From a virus: a stretch of 56,369 nt of DNA. The translations under genes were made by a program, and so were the position numbers. Location: positions 1 to 56,369 of the IMG/VR virus record IMGVR_UViG_3300031919_000004; one strand, given 5' to 3'. The notes beneath the pieces were generated by a model. The model had not been told where the DNA came from and did not search any database. It saw only the letters and a program-made list of their open reading frames with translations. Position 1 is the first letter of the stretch. Every line of letters starts with the position of its first letter. This document shows, in pieces, positions 23,352-30,717 of the stretch.

Positions 23352-24381
23352 AGATGAATTAAAGGGCATTATTGAGACATTCAACAAGAAGCACGGCAGG
23401 GAGATTATCTTTTTAGGTTCACAAATGAAAAAGATTAGCTTTATCCCATTCAGTAGTCCGAAAGCAAACTGGTTGACAAGGGGAGGCATTGCAAGGAATA
23501 GGCTGTCCGAGTTTGTTGGGGCAGAGGAGAGCGGAAAGACCACTTCAAGCCTCGATATAGTGAAGAATTTCCAACAGATTGATGACCGGGCGGTACTATT
23601 CGTTGATGCGGAGAACAGTATTGACTTTGAATGGGCTACCTTACTTGGGGTGGACATTGACCGGGTAATATGGATTAAGCCTGATGATGAGTATGCAGAG
23701 CAGGTTCTACAAATGGTAATTGACATGATTAAGTCCGGCAAGATTGGTCTTGTGGTCATTGACAGTATTCCTTATTTAGTGCCAAAGACGGTATATGAAG
23801 GGGATATGGAAGCACAAAGCTACTGCGGTAACGCAGGGGTACTGACGAAGTTTGCTCAAAAAATCACGGGCATACTCACTAAATATGAATGTACTATGAT
23901 AATGATTAATCAACTCCGTGACAAGATAGGAACGCCTTACACGGCGTATAATACGCCGGGGGGCAGAGCTTTGAAACACGCTTATTCACAAAGGTTGTTT
24001 TTTAGCAAAGGGAAATTTATTGACGAGAATTGCAATGAACTGGTAAACCGTACAGACCTTGCCTACGGGAATATTGTTGACATCAGGATAATGAAAAACA
24101 AGGTAACAAAGCCTGACCGGAGGCTTGGTAGTTATACGTTAACGTATTCTAATGGTATCCATGTTATTAATGACACGATACAGGCAGGATTACTCACCGG
24201 GATAATTTTACAGTCGGGAGCATGGTTTTCCATTGTTGACAAGAGTACCGGGGAAATACTGTCAGAGGCAGGAGGGGTACTGAAATTTCAAGGCAAGGCT
24301 AAACTCATTAAGAAGTTGGAGGAGGATGACGAACTGTTCAATACTGTCTATGAAATGATAAACGAAGAAGTCATTAAATAA
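23341..24381 (+). CDS. RecA-family recombinase
   Basis: 346 residues. Walker A GAEESGKTT (60-68), a VLFVDAENSID motif, Walker B VVIDSIPYL and the L2-like MIMINQLRDKIG region are visible; core length matches RecA, and the last 90 residues replace the usual C-terminal domain. It forms filaments on single-stranded DNA for strand exchange, with RecU resolving products. Its ATG overlaps the preceding gene and a terminator follows. Confidence 0.92.
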   Translation: MMTKDELKGIIETFNKKHGREIIFLGSQMKKISFIPFSSPKANWLTRGGIARNRLSEFVGAEESGKTTSSLDIVKNFQQIDDRAVLFVDAENSIDFEWATLLGVDIDRVIWIKPDDEYAEQVLQMVIDMIKSGKIGLVVIDSIPYLVPKTVYEGDMEAQSYCGNAGVLTKFAQKITGILTKYECTMIMINQLRDKIGTPYTAYNTPGGRALKHAYSQRLFFSKGKFIDENCNELVNRTDLAYGNIVDIRIMKNKVTKPDRRLGSYTLTYSNGIHVINDTIQAGLLTGIILQSGAWFSIVDKSTGEILSEAGGVLKFQGKAKLIKKLEEDDELFNTVYEMINEEVIK

Positions 24382-24408
24382 TTGGGGCGATTTTGCCTCA
24401 ATTTTTTT
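24381..24408 (+). terminator. Intrinsic terminator of the recombination operon
   Basis: TTGGGGC (24382-24388) and GCCTCAA (24395-24401), one wobble, then seven T. Confidence 0.85.
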
Positions 24409-24428
24409 GTCTTTTTTACTAATTTTTG

Positions 24429-24457
24429 TTGACTGGCATTTTATTATATGGTAATAT
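24429..24457 (+). promoter_or_regulatory. Family A promoter
   Basis: TTGACT (24429-24434), 17 bp, TGG then TAATAT (24452-24457), with TGGTAATATATAA as in the amidoligase promoter. Drives the 24497 gene and the two cyclotransferases. Confidence 0.85.
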
Positions 24458-24496
24458 ATAAACGTGAGGAGGAAAAAAATTAAGGAGGCAGATAAA

Positions 24497-24799
24497 ATGA
24501 CTAAAGAACAAATGCAGGTAGCACTTCAACAATGGATGGCAATTAATCCGAAAGCACCGAGGGGGCATAAGCAAGCGAACTTAGCAGACAACGGCAGGTT
24601 AATTATCAAGTATTATAAAACGGATAAAAAGACTTTTGACGTAATGGGGACTCAATTCATTATCGAATTAGACGAAGGACAAGACCTTTACAATGTGACA
24701 GTAGAAAAATATAGAAATTGTGATATAATAGCCAGAAAGAAGGTAAGCGGGTTATTCTTCGATATGTTAGACACAAAAACATTAACTTACAACCTATAA
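24497..24799 (+). CDS. Hypothetical protein of the family A regulon
   Basis: 100 residues from ATG 24497 (TAAGGAGGCAG upstream; upstream in-frame starts precede the ribosome site). Mixed alpha/beta, with NLADNGRLIIKYYKTDKK and TQFIIELDEGQDLYNVTVEK. No family recognised. First gene after a family A promoter and just upstream of two cyclotransferases, with a GC-rich hairpin in between, so it may belong to the same pathway. Confidence 0.65.
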   Translation: MTKEQMQVALQQWMAINPKAPRGHKQANLADNGRLIIKYYKTDKKTFDVMGTQFIIELDEGQDLYNVTVEKYRNCDIIARKKVSGLFFDMLDTKTLTYNL

Positions 24800-24806
24800 G
24801 TAAAAA

Positions 24807-24828
24807 GCCGGGGGCTCCGGCTCCCGGT
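24807..24828 (+). other. GC-rich hairpin without T-tract
   Basis: CCGGGGGC and GCTCCCGG fold around a short TCCG loop between the 24497 and 24853 genes. No run of T follows, so it may adjust RNA stability or attenuate rather than terminate. Confidence 0.45.
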
Positions 24829-24852
24829 CAAATAAAAAAGGAGGCGGTAAGA

Positions 24853-25278
24853 GTGTTATACTTTGCATTTGGAAGTAATTTGAGCATAGAGCAAATGCTA
24901 ACAAGGTGTCCGAACAGCGTACCGTTGACAAAGGCGAAACTTCGAAACTATGAATTGACATATAGAGCGAACCCAGGAGGTAAAGGGGTCGCTACAATAG
25001 TAAGGAAGAAAGGGGCGGTAGTCCACGGGGCGTTGTATCAATGTCCAGAGCAGGACATAAAGACGCTGGATAGATACGAAGGGGTAAAGGTTGGGGTTTA
25101 TTATAAGGCAACCGTAACAGTTGAAACCGAGTGGGGCAAGCTGGAGGCATTGACCTACATAATGTGCAAGGAACACGACCAGCCTAAAAACCCATCAGCG
25201 GAATATATTAGCAGGATACAGCAAGGCTATTGGAATTGGAAACTACCACTAAAAAAGTTGCCTATCAAGGCGAAATAA
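24853..25278 (+). CDS. Gamma-glutamylcyclotransferase-like protein (GGCT type)
   Basis: 141 residues from GTG 24853 with AAAGGAGGCGGTAAGA directly upstream. LYFAFGSNLSIEQML is the YGSN-type substrate loop at the N terminus, followed by KLRNYELTY, VVHGALYQC and the catalytic-Glu segment TLDRYEGV. Such enzymes release gamma-glutamyl groups as 5-oxoproline from gamma-glutamyl amines or peptides. Shares its promoter with a second, different cyclotransferase 14 bases downstream, and its promoter type with the amidoligase at 6284. Substrate unknown. Confidence 0.88.
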   Translation: MLYFAFGSNLSIEQMLTRCPNSVPLTKAKLRNYELTYRANPGGKGVATIVRKKGAVVHGALYQCPEQDIKTLDRYEGVKVGVYYKATVTVETEWGKLEALTYIMCKEHDQPKNPSAEYISRIQQGYWNWKLPLKKLPIKAK

Positions 25279-25292
25279 GGGAGGCGTTACGA

Positions 25293-25679
25293 ATGGAAAA
25301 ACAATTACCAATTTTTGTTTACGGGACATTAAAGGAAGGGGAGCATAATTTTAGGCTCCTCGAAGGAAGGTTGGACGGGGTGGAAACAGCGGAGCTACGG
25401 GGGTTTGAAATGTATTCAGTACATGGAATGTTCCCGGCGATTATGGAAGGTAAGGGGGCGGTGAAAGGTCAGTTGATATATATTCACCCTGAATTGTATC
25501 ACAAGGTAATGAGGAAAGTTGACAGGTTAGAGGGATATTCCGAGAACAATCCAGGAGCGTCCATGTACGTTAGAAAGCAGGTCTTTGTTATCAATAGCGA
25601 AGGAAACACCGAACCTGCATGGGTGTACATTTGGAACAGGAAAGCACCGGGCAAAAAGATACCGTCTGGCGAATGGTGA
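25293..25679 (+). CDS. Gamma-glutamylcyclotransferase-like protein (AIG2/BtrG type)
   Basis: 128 residues from ATG 25293 (GGGAGGCGTTACGA upstream; the earlier in-frame codons overlap the preceding gene and have no site). PIFVYGTLKEGEHNFRLL is the YGTL substrate loop of the AIG2-like branch, then FPAIMEGKGAVKGQLIYI, and the catalytic Glu region KVDRLEGY. It differs clearly from its neighbour, so the pair is not a recent duplication. It may remove a gamma-glutamyl or related acyl group. Confidence 0.88.
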   Translation: MEKQLPIFVYGTLKEGEHNFRLLEGRLDGVETAELRGFEMYSVHGMFPAIMEGKGAVKGQLIYIHPELYHKVMRKVDRLEGYSENNPGASMYVRKQVFVINSEGNTEPAWVYIWNRKAPGKKIPSGEW

Positions 25680-25708
25680 GGGGGTTGAAAAACTCCTCAT
25701 TTTTTTTT
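25676..25708 (+). terminator. Intrinsic terminator after the cyclotransferase pair
   Basis: TGAGGGGGTT and AACTCCTCA pair across the stop codon, followed by nine T. Some pairs are wobble or mismatched. Confidence 0.8.
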
Positions 25709-25718
25709 ATTTACGGGG

Positions 25719-25747
25719 TTGACCATATTAATATTGTTTGGTAATAT
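25719..25747 (+). promoter_or_regulatory. Family A promoter
   Basis: TTGACC (25719-25724), 17 bp, TGG then TAATAT (25742-25747); TGGTAATATATAATCAA identical in part to the sites at 6220 and 41018. Confidence 0.85.
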
Positions 25748-25777
25748 ATAATCAAACAACGGAACGGGGGCGGTAAG

Positions 25778-25939
25778 ATGGAAAGACGGAAACCTTGGGA
25801 AATAGAGTGGATAGACAGACAGGGAAGGCCGAACTTGGATAGGTTCATGTTGACAGAGACCGAGCTGGAGGATAAAACGGAGAACATTCAGCAGGACGGG
25901 GGCGAAGTCCTGAACGTGGAGGAGGTTGATAGAGTATGA
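25778..25939 (+). CDS. Small hypothetical protein
   Basis: 53 residues from ATG 25778, GGGGGCGGTAAG upstream, a ribosome site of the same style as in the cyclotransferase genes. Acidic second half (LTETELEDKTENIQQDGGE). Stop overlaps the next ATG (ATGA). Not recognised. Confidence 0.65.
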   Translation: MERRKPWEIEWIDRQGRPNLDRFMLTETELEDKTENIQQDGGEVLNVEEVDRV

Positions 25940-26544
25940 TGTCAGTTATAATCAGCGGCGGGACGTACCACGCAAGGGAACGACTGAAGGAGAAGGGGTT
26001 TAAATGGAAGCCGAACAAAAAGCACTGGATACGGGAATTTACTAATACAGAGAAATTCAAGGCATTTGATACGGATGAACTGGAGCTTGAGGATTGTTTA
26101 GTGGTCAAGAAAAGGTTTCATCGGGTTGTATGGTGGAGAGAGTACAAAGGGGATAAGCCGGAAGGAGAACAGGAAGGAAATAGGAAACAGCGGAGAGCGG
26201 TGAGAATAACGATTCCGGCATGGTTGGCAAGACAGCACGGAGTAACAAGGGAATTGGAAGGGTATATTTTAAGGTACAGCCGGAGAGGAATATATTTTGA
26301 AGGACATGCCACCACGGGCGATTTTGTACGGTGTGCAAGGTGCGGAAGGGCATTAACAAATGATGTTTCAAGGCTTATCGGTATCGGCCCGGAATGTTGT
26401 GCAAAGTTGGGGATTGGCCGGAGCGAATATGAGCAACTGGCACGGACGGAAGAAGGACAAGAGCAATTAAGGCAACAGATACGGCAGATTAGATTAGAAA
26501 CATGGTTGCCGAGGAACCGAGTGGAGATTGAATACATGGATTAA
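25936..26544 (+). CDS. DUF5710-like / DUF6011-like zinc protein
   Basis: 202 residues. The N-terminal 50 (SGGTYHARERLKEKGFKWKP then KKHWIREF) resemble the short DUF5710-type module found at termini of plasmid and phage enzymes, which binds nucleic acid or folds against it. The C-terminal half has CARCGRALTND, then SRLIGIGPECCAKLG, the cysteine pattern of DUF6011, a likely zinc finger. Basic middle (NRKQRRAVRITIP). Second gene of a family A transcript, with its own terminator. Function unknown; DNA or RNA binding is inferred. Confidence 0.7.
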   Translation: MMSVIISGGTYHARERLKEKGFKWKPNKKHWIREFTNTEKFKAFDTDELELEDCLVVKKRFHRVVWWREYKGDKPEGEQEGNRKQRRAVRITIPAWLARQHGVTRELEGYILRYSRRGIYFEGHATTGDFVRCARCGRALTNDVSRLIGIGPECCAKLGIGRSEYEQLARTEEGQEQLRQQIRQIRLETWLPRNRVEIEYMD

Positions 26545-26567
26545 GGGCTAAAAAGTCCTCTTTTTTT
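26544..26567 (+). terminator. Intrinsic terminator
   Basis: AGGGCT (26544-26549) with AGTCCT (26554-26559), AAAA loop, then C and seven T. Confidence 0.8.
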
Positions 26568-26568
26568 A

Positions 26569-26597
26569 TTGTGAGGACGGGCATATTTTGGTATAAT
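26569..26597 (+). promoter_or_regulatory. Host-type promoter with extended -10
   Basis: TTGTGA (26569-26574), 17 bp, TTGG then TATAAT (26592-26597). Drives the membrane-anchored protein at 26630. Confidence 0.75.
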
Positions 26598-26629
26598 TAA
26601 GATACAAAATAAAGCGAAGGGGGAATATT

Positions 26630-27013
26630 ATGAGGACAGTAGAGAGAAAGAAAAAATTTGGCTCAAAGCATGTTTTAATTATCCTTGCAGTATTTTTCAT
26701 AATGGCAATAGCAGGGGTAGGAGCGGGAACGGATGACGGGACGAAGCAGGACACAAACAGGGCATATCCATCTGAAGCGGCGATAGCGGCAGAGGAGTTT
26801 GTTAAAGACATACTTAAAGCACCCGGAACGGCAGAGTTTAACTCTTATGACCCGGACAAAGTAACAGAGATTGAGAAGAATAGGTTTAAAGTAACGGGAT
26901 GGGTTGATGCCGAAAATAGTTTTGGAGCAAAGATAAGGAGTAGGTATTTAGCTGTTGTGAGGTATGAGCCGACTGACGGTAAATGGTGTTTAGAAGAAAT
27001 TAGCATAAACTAA
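26630..27013 (+). CDS. Membrane-anchored extracellular protein (moron-like)
   Basis: 127 residues, GAAGGGGG before ATG 26630. A basic N terminus and one membrane segment (about 13-33, HVLIILAVFFIMAIAGVGAG) are followed by an extracytoplasmic domain with ILKAPGTAEFNSYDPDKV and VDAENSFGAKIRSRYLAVV. I recall similar short domains in secreted Firmicute proteins, with no known function. It has its own host-type promoter and terminator, so it can be expressed without phage functions. Superinfection exclusion or envelope change is a guess. Confidence 0.65.
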   Translation: MRTVERKKKFGSKHVLIILAVFFIMAIAGVGAGTDDGTKQDTNRAYPSEAAIAAEEFVKDILKAPGTAEFNSYDPDKVTEIEKNRFKVTGWVDAENSFGAKIRSRYLAVVRYEPTDGKWCLEEISIN

Positions 27014-27018
27014 AAAAG

Positions 27019-27044
27019 CGGACTGAAAAGTCCGTTATTTTTTT
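27019..27044 (+). terminator. Intrinsic terminator of the membrane-protein gene
   Basis: CGGACT (27019-27024) and AGTCCG (27029-27034) with a GAAA loop, then TTATTTTTTT. Confidence 0.9.
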
Positions 27045-27090
27045 GTCCCTTGTCAAGAGCATTTAATACTCATCCCTCCAGAAATAATAA

Positions 27091-27120
27091 TTGACAGGGG
27101 ACTTGATATTTAATTTTAAT
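27091..27120 (+). promoter_or_regulatory. Possible promoter TTGACA-N18-TTTAAT
   Basis: A perfect -35 hexamer (27091-27096), with a -10 TTTAAT (27115-27120) at 18 bp that is a weak match. A transcript would begin a few bases before the 9-bp hairpin at 27129. Confidence 0.4.
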
Positions 27121-27274
27121 ATGTAGTTAGCCGGGGTGGGAGGCGTTTCTACCCCGGCTTTTATATTGTGGAGGCGTAAGAGGTGGAGGGAGGTGCTTGG
27201 AGGATACCACCGGTAAGTGGAACCCACCCTGTAATTATATTACCATAAGTCCTAAAGAAATGCAACCCATTTAA

Positions 27275-27365
27275 TTGAAAAAGCCTAAAAAATTTGTTAT
27301 AATATAAATACCCCGGTAAGGTCAAGGGCAACTATATAACCCCTATGTTGTCCTTGTTTCTATTT
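27275..27365 (+). ncRNA. Candidate short RNA with its own promoter and terminator
   Basis: Promoter TTGAAA (27275-27280), 17 bp, TATAAT (27298-27303) with extended TG. From about 27310 the RNA would contain the hairpin CAAGGGCAAC (27323-27332) and GTTGTCCTTG (27347-27356), then TTTCTATTT, giving a product near 55-60 bases. No start codon with a ribosome site lies within it. It could instead be an attenuator for the operon at 27519. No known RNA family recognised. Confidence 0.5.
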
Positions 27366-27411
27366 AGTCTAATATAATTTATTATAGGTATTTATATAGT
27401 ATATATTTAAG

Positions 27412-27425
27412 GGACAGATTTGTCC
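27412..27425. promoter_or_regulatory. Operator-like palindrome GGACA-N4-TGTCC (third copy)
   Basis: GGACAGATTTGTCC, identical to the copy at 6128-6141. It lies about 45 bases upstream of the family B promoter of the nrdG-nrdD operon. Confidence 0.55.
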
Positions 27426-27456
27426 TCTGGAGAAACAATTCTGACAATTTAACCAA

Positions 27457-27490
27457 ACTTCATATTCCAAGTCCTTTTGTAGTATATATT
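27457..27490 (+). promoter_or_regulatory. Family B phage promoter of the nuclease-nrdG-nrdD operon
   Basis: ACTTCATA (27457-27464), 16 bases ending TTTTGT, AGTATATATT (27481-27490). Confidence 0.65.
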
Positions 27491-27518
27491 TTAAAGGATT
27501 ATTTAGGGAGGGTACTGC

Positions 27519-27941
27519 ATGAGAAAACATTCAAACAAGCAGGAAAAGAGGGTAAGTAAATTTGTAGGAGGGAGGAAGAAAGCGAACAGCGGGGCGACTC
27601 CGTTTGACCCCGGTGACGTTGGGCTTGATGATGCCTTGATTGAGTGCAAAACCAAGGCGAAGCCGAGCAAGAGCATAACGCTAAAGGAGGAGTTTTTTAG
27701 AAAGATAAGGGAGGAGGCAACCTTAAAGGGTAAGCCTTTTGCCTTTGTTACATTTAGCTTTGACAATATAACGGACTATTACAGCATGGACGCTCACCAA
27801 TGGAAGGCATTATACCAAGCCTACCGGACGTTGGGGCGGATTATTGCCGAGGCGTTGGACGGGGAAATAAATGATATGGTGGAGGATGACGAGTTGACAT
27901 TACTCCTGAAGCGAATTATTAGAGAGGAGGGGGGCCATTGA
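27519..27941 (+). CDS. PD-(D/E)XK-type phage endonuclease
   Basis: 140 residues; AGGGAGG upstream of ATG 27519. After a basic N terminus comes SGATPFDPGDVGLDDALIEC followed by KTK: the Asp and E-x-K residues of a restriction-fold nuclease, then SITLKEEFFRKIREEA and PFAFVTFSFD. This is the pattern of small Holliday-junction-resolvase-like or nicking nucleases in phages. First gene of the reductase operon. Could act on host DNA to supply nucleotides or on replication intermediates; the substrate is not evident. Confidence 0.75.
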   Translation: MRKHSNKQEKRVSKFVGGRKKANSGATPFDPGDVGLDDALIECKTKAKPSKSITLKEEFFRKIREEATLKGKPFAFVTFSFDNITDYYSMDAHQWKALYQAYRTLGRIIAEALDGEINDMVEDDELTLLLKRIIREEGGH

Positions 27942-28417
27942 GGTTTAGACTTGGAGGCATTAATGATTTTTCAACTATTGACGGTGACGGGATTGCTTTT
28001 GTGGTCTTTTTTCAAGGTTGCCGGAAGCGGTGTAAAGGGTGTCATAACCCAGAGCTACAGCCTTTTGATGGTGGCAGGGAAGTAGATACCGAGGAAATTA
28101 TCCACCTGATACGGGACTACGGAGAGGACTATGACTCCGTGGTGTTTCAAGGTGGGGAACCTTTGGAACAGGTTGAGCCTTTAAGGGAAATGATGCAAGC
28201 CGTAAGGCAAATGGGTTTGAGGGTTTGGCTATATACGGGATACGAATTACAAGAGGTTCCAGAGGAAGTTCTGCGGCTATGTGATGTGGTTGTTGCAGGG
28301 GAGTATAAGGAGGGGCTGGCTACGGGCAGGTTCCCGGCAAGTAGTAACCAAGCGGTAGTTCATGTGTATGTTGATAGAATAGGAGGGATTTATTTTGCTA
28401 ATTGGTCTGACGTTTGA
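27938..28417 (+). CDS. nrdG: Anaerobic ribonucleotide reductase activating protein
   Basis: 159 residues from TTG 27938 overlapping the preceding stop. Radical-SAM cluster motif CRKRCKGC (Cys28, Cys32, Cys35), then VVFQGGEPLEQ (SAM-binding GGEP). It uses S-adenosylmethionine and a 4Fe-4S cluster to make the glycyl radical on NrdD. Overlaps nrdD by 23 bases. Presence of this oxygen-sensitive pair supports an anaerobic host. Confidence 0.95.
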   Translation: MRFRLGGINDFSTIDGDGIAFVVFFQGCRKRCKGCHNPELQPFDGGREVDTEEIIHLIRDYGEDYDSVVFQGGEPLEQVEPLREMMQAVRQMGLRVWLYTGYELQEVPEEVLRLCDVVVAGEYKEGLATGRFPASSNQAVVHVYVDRIGGIYFANWSDV

Positions 28418-30308
28418 AAGCGATTTTGAAAAACTGTATTATAACTATGCAAAAGACCCGGACAGGGTGAAATTATTGGATTTGGACGGAATAAGTCCGA
28501 GGAAGGTTGACGTTGGGCAAATGTCACATAATTACTTCACAAAGAAGTTGTCTGATACTTCGGTTGATATGAACGCTAACGCAAATGAGGAATTAAGTGC
28601 CAATAATTACCAAGCGGAAGTAACCAAGGGTATTTTGAAGCTGGAGGGGTATTATCTACTGTGGAGGTATGCTAAAAAGCGGTTCGGATTACAGCGGGCA
28701 AATGAGTTTATCTCCGCTATTTTAGATGGGAAGGTATATTTCCATGATGCTTCCGGGCATGGGGTGCAGGTTCCTTATTGTTTTGCTTATTCTACAAGTC
28801 ATTTAATGACGGAGGGCAGGCCATACGGACAATTGCAAAGCGTACCGCCTAAACGGGCAGATAGTTTTATTGCTCAGGTTATTGAAACTACAATGGATAT
28901 GTCTCAAGAATTTGTCGGGGCGGTAGCACCGGGGGATTTGATTGTAAACTTGTGTTATTACCTTAAAAAAGAAGGAATTGACCCGGATACGGAAGAAGGG
29001 GCTAAATATGTCCGCAACCAGTGGCAGAAATTTGTTCACGTTATGAATAATAAATTTAGGGTGAGCGGTCAAAGTCCTTTCACGAATGTCTCTATTTTTG
29101 ATAGGGAAAACCTGCGAAAATTGTTTAAGGAGTATAGGTATCCAGACGGTTCCGAGGTTGATATTGAGTATATAATGAAAGTCCAAAAGATTTGTGCAGG
29201 ATTTTTTAGTAAGGGCGACCCGTCAAGCGGTTTACCGTATAGGTTCCCGGTAATAACGGCTAATGTTAGCGTTGATGAGAATAGAAGGCCGCTGGATGAG
29301 GATTTTGTTGATTTCATAGCACAGACTAACTGTGAAAATGGAGTCTACAATATTTACGCAAATGAAGGTTCTAAAATTGCTATGTGTTGCAGGTTTATTA
29401 ATGACACGGAGAGGATGGAATACCGGGCTGATACCTTTGGTAACGGTGGCTTAAATATAGGTTCCCATAGGGTTGTGACAATTAATCTGCCCCGGATAGC
29501 ACTTGAAGCACGGGGCGACAAGGAGAAATTTTTCAATATTTTAGAGGAACGGCTACAAATAGCAAAAGAGTTGTTGTTGGTTCATAGGGAGGAAATTCTC
29601 CGGCGTAGAATTGAACGGGGGTTCCTGAAATTCTTTAATCCCTTGAAGTGGTTTAACCTTAATATGTTTTTTAGCACCATTGGTATCAACGGAGTATATG
29701 AGGCTTGCTATTTCATGGGATTGCCTATGGAGAAGGAGGAAGGACAAGAGTTTGCAGAAAGCGTTCTAATGGCAATGGAAAAAAGAGCTTTGGAATTCAG
29801 CAAGGAGACAGGAAACTCATTTAATACAGAGGAGATTCCGGCAGAGTCCACGGCTATTACGTTGGCACGGAAAGACAAACTGCTGTTTGGCGATAGGCAG
29901 GTCTTTGAATTATACAGCAACCAATACTTGCCTCTTATAGCTGATGTTACTATGATGGAACGAATTAAGCTGTCTGGCAAGTTTATGAAAATATTGAGCG
30001 GTGGCGGGATAATGCACTTGAATGTCCAAGAGAAAGTAAAAAATCCCGAAACAATGAAAAAGCTCATCATGGTTGTTTTAAAATACGGGGTTGAACACTT
30101 CGCAGTAAACTACGGTTTTGGCGAATGTGAGAACGGGCATACTTCGGTAGTAGGTACAGAGAAAACCTGTCCTATCTGTGCTGGCAAGATAACGGATTAC
30201 TATACAAGGGTTATCGGATATTTTACACGGGTAAGCTCATGGGGCGAAGTGCGGAGAGAATTTGAATACCCACGGAGGAAGTTTAAAAATGTTCGAGTGG
30301 GGGGCTAA
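28395..30308 (+). CDS. nrdD: Anaerobic (class III) ribonucleoside-triphosphate reductase
   Basis: 637 residues from TTG 28395 (ATAGGAGGG upstream). Lacks the ATP-cone regulatory domain that starts many host NrdDs and begins directly near the barrel (MSHNYFTKKLSDTSVD). Features include the ASGHGVQVPYCFAYST region, QTNCENGVYNIYANEGSK, a zinc ribbon of the C...C/CPIC kind near residues 575-598, and the glycyl-radical motif TRVIGYF (Gly608). It reduces ribonucleotides to deoxyribonucleotides for phage replication, activated by NrdG. Missing the ATP cone suggests weak dATP inhibition. Confidence 0.95.
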   Translation: MLIGLTFESDFEKLYYNYAKDPDRVKLLDLDGISPRKVDVGQMSHNYFTKKLSDTSVDMNANANEELSANNYQAEVTKGILKLEGYYLLWRYAKKRFGLQRANEFISAILDGKVYFHDASGHGVQVPYCFAYSTSHLMTEGRPYGQLQSVPPKRADSFIAQVIETTMDMSQEFVGAVAPGDLIVNLCYYLKKEGIDPDTEEGAKYVRNQWQKFVHVMNNKFRVSGQSPFTNVSIFDRENLRKLFKEYRYPDGSEVDIEYIMKVQKICAGFFSKGDPSSGLPYRFPVITANVSVDENRRPLDEDFVDFIAQTNCENGVYNIYANEGSKIAMCCRFINDTERMEYRADTFGNGGLNIGSHRVVTINLPRIALEARGDKEKFFNILEERLQIAKELLLVHREEILRRRIERGFLKFFNPLKWFNLNMFFSTIGINGVYEACYFMGLPMEKEEGQEFAESVLMAMEKRALEFSKETGNSFNTEEIPAESTAITLARKDKLLFGDRQVFELYSNQYLPLIADVTMMERIKLSGKFMKILSGGGIMHLNVQEKVKNPETMKKLIMVVLKYGVEHFAVNYGFGECENGHTSVVGTEKTCPICAGKITDYYTRVIGYFTRVSSWGEVRREFEYPRRKFKNVRVGG

Positions 30309-30333
30309 ATTTTTAGCTCCTTACTTAACTTTT
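30301..30333 (+). terminator. Terminator-like hairpin at the end of nrdD
   Basis: GGGGCTAAA (30301-30309) and TTTAGCTCC (30312-30320) with a very short loop, overlapping the stop codon; the tail TTACTTAACTTTT is only moderately T-rich and contains the next promoter's -35. Confidence 0.6.
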
Positions 30334-30356
30334 AAGAGTGGTTTGTAATAAATACT
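30323..30356 (+). promoter_or_regulatory. Family B phage promoter
   Basis: ACTTAACT (30323-30330), 16 bases ending TTTGT, AATAAATACT (30347-30356). The -10 half is the most divergent of the family, but the -35 and spacing are exact. Confidence 0.6.
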
Positions 30357-30385
30357 AACAAGAACATTAAAGAGGAGGTAAGAGA

Positions 30386-30712
30386 ATGGACGAAAAAGGG
30401 TACAGTTTACTTGTTTATCTGGCAAAGGATTGCAGAGGAAAAGGAAGGGCGGTGAGAGGAAAGCACTTGGCAACCATTTTTAATTTGAACGGTACGGCTG
30501 AAGTGCGGAAGCTGGTGAATAGTTTAAGGGCGCAGGGTTACCCGGTTGGGAGTTGTAACACAGGTTATTACTTCATGTCCAGCTCTCAAGAAGTGGAGGA
30601 GACACTTGCGGGTTTATGGGGTAGAATTGATGCTATGATGTTGGCGGTGAATGGTTTGGAGCAAGCAAGAGCAAAGATGCTCAATAATTTAAAAATTAAG
30701 GAGGTTGTTTAA
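30386..30712 (+). CDS. Winged-helix DNA-binding protein
   Basis: 108 residues; AGAGGAGG before ATG 30386. RGKHLATIFNLNGTAEVRKL, then SLRAQGYPVGSCNTGYYF, is a winged-helix pattern known from small phage regulators. The C-terminal 40 residues are a helix (AGLWGRIDAMMLAVNGLEQA) for dimerisation. Second candidate, after the MerR-like protein, for binding the GGACA palindromes. Confidence 0.7.
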   Translation: MDEKGYSLLVYLAKDCRGKGRAVRGKHLATIFNLNGTAEVRKLVNSLRAQGYPVGSCNTGYYFMSSSQEVEETLAGLWGRIDAMMLAVNGLEQARAKMLNNLKIKEVV

Positions 30713-30717
30713 AAGTG

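Larger units (their letters stand above)
27014..27518. other. 505-bp gene-free control region
   Basis: No coding frame is supported here. It holds, in order: a terminator (27019-27044); a possible promoter (27091-27120); a hairpin AGCCGGGGT (27129-27137) with ACCCCGGCT (27151-27159); a purine-rich stretch 27163-27240 with short pairings such as CCAC-CGGTAA-GTGG; a strong host-type promoter (27275-27303) followed by a hairpin and T-rich tail (27323-27365); an operator palindrome (27412-27425); and a family B promoter (27457-27490). It is the longest gene-free stretch in the window. Confidence 0.7.

Noticed and set aside
27163-27240. Purine-rich stretch as an SRP RNA, tRNA or riboswitch
   Set aside because: I compared it with remembered conserved cores of small SRP RNA, tRNA and common riboswitches and found no match beyond short stems.
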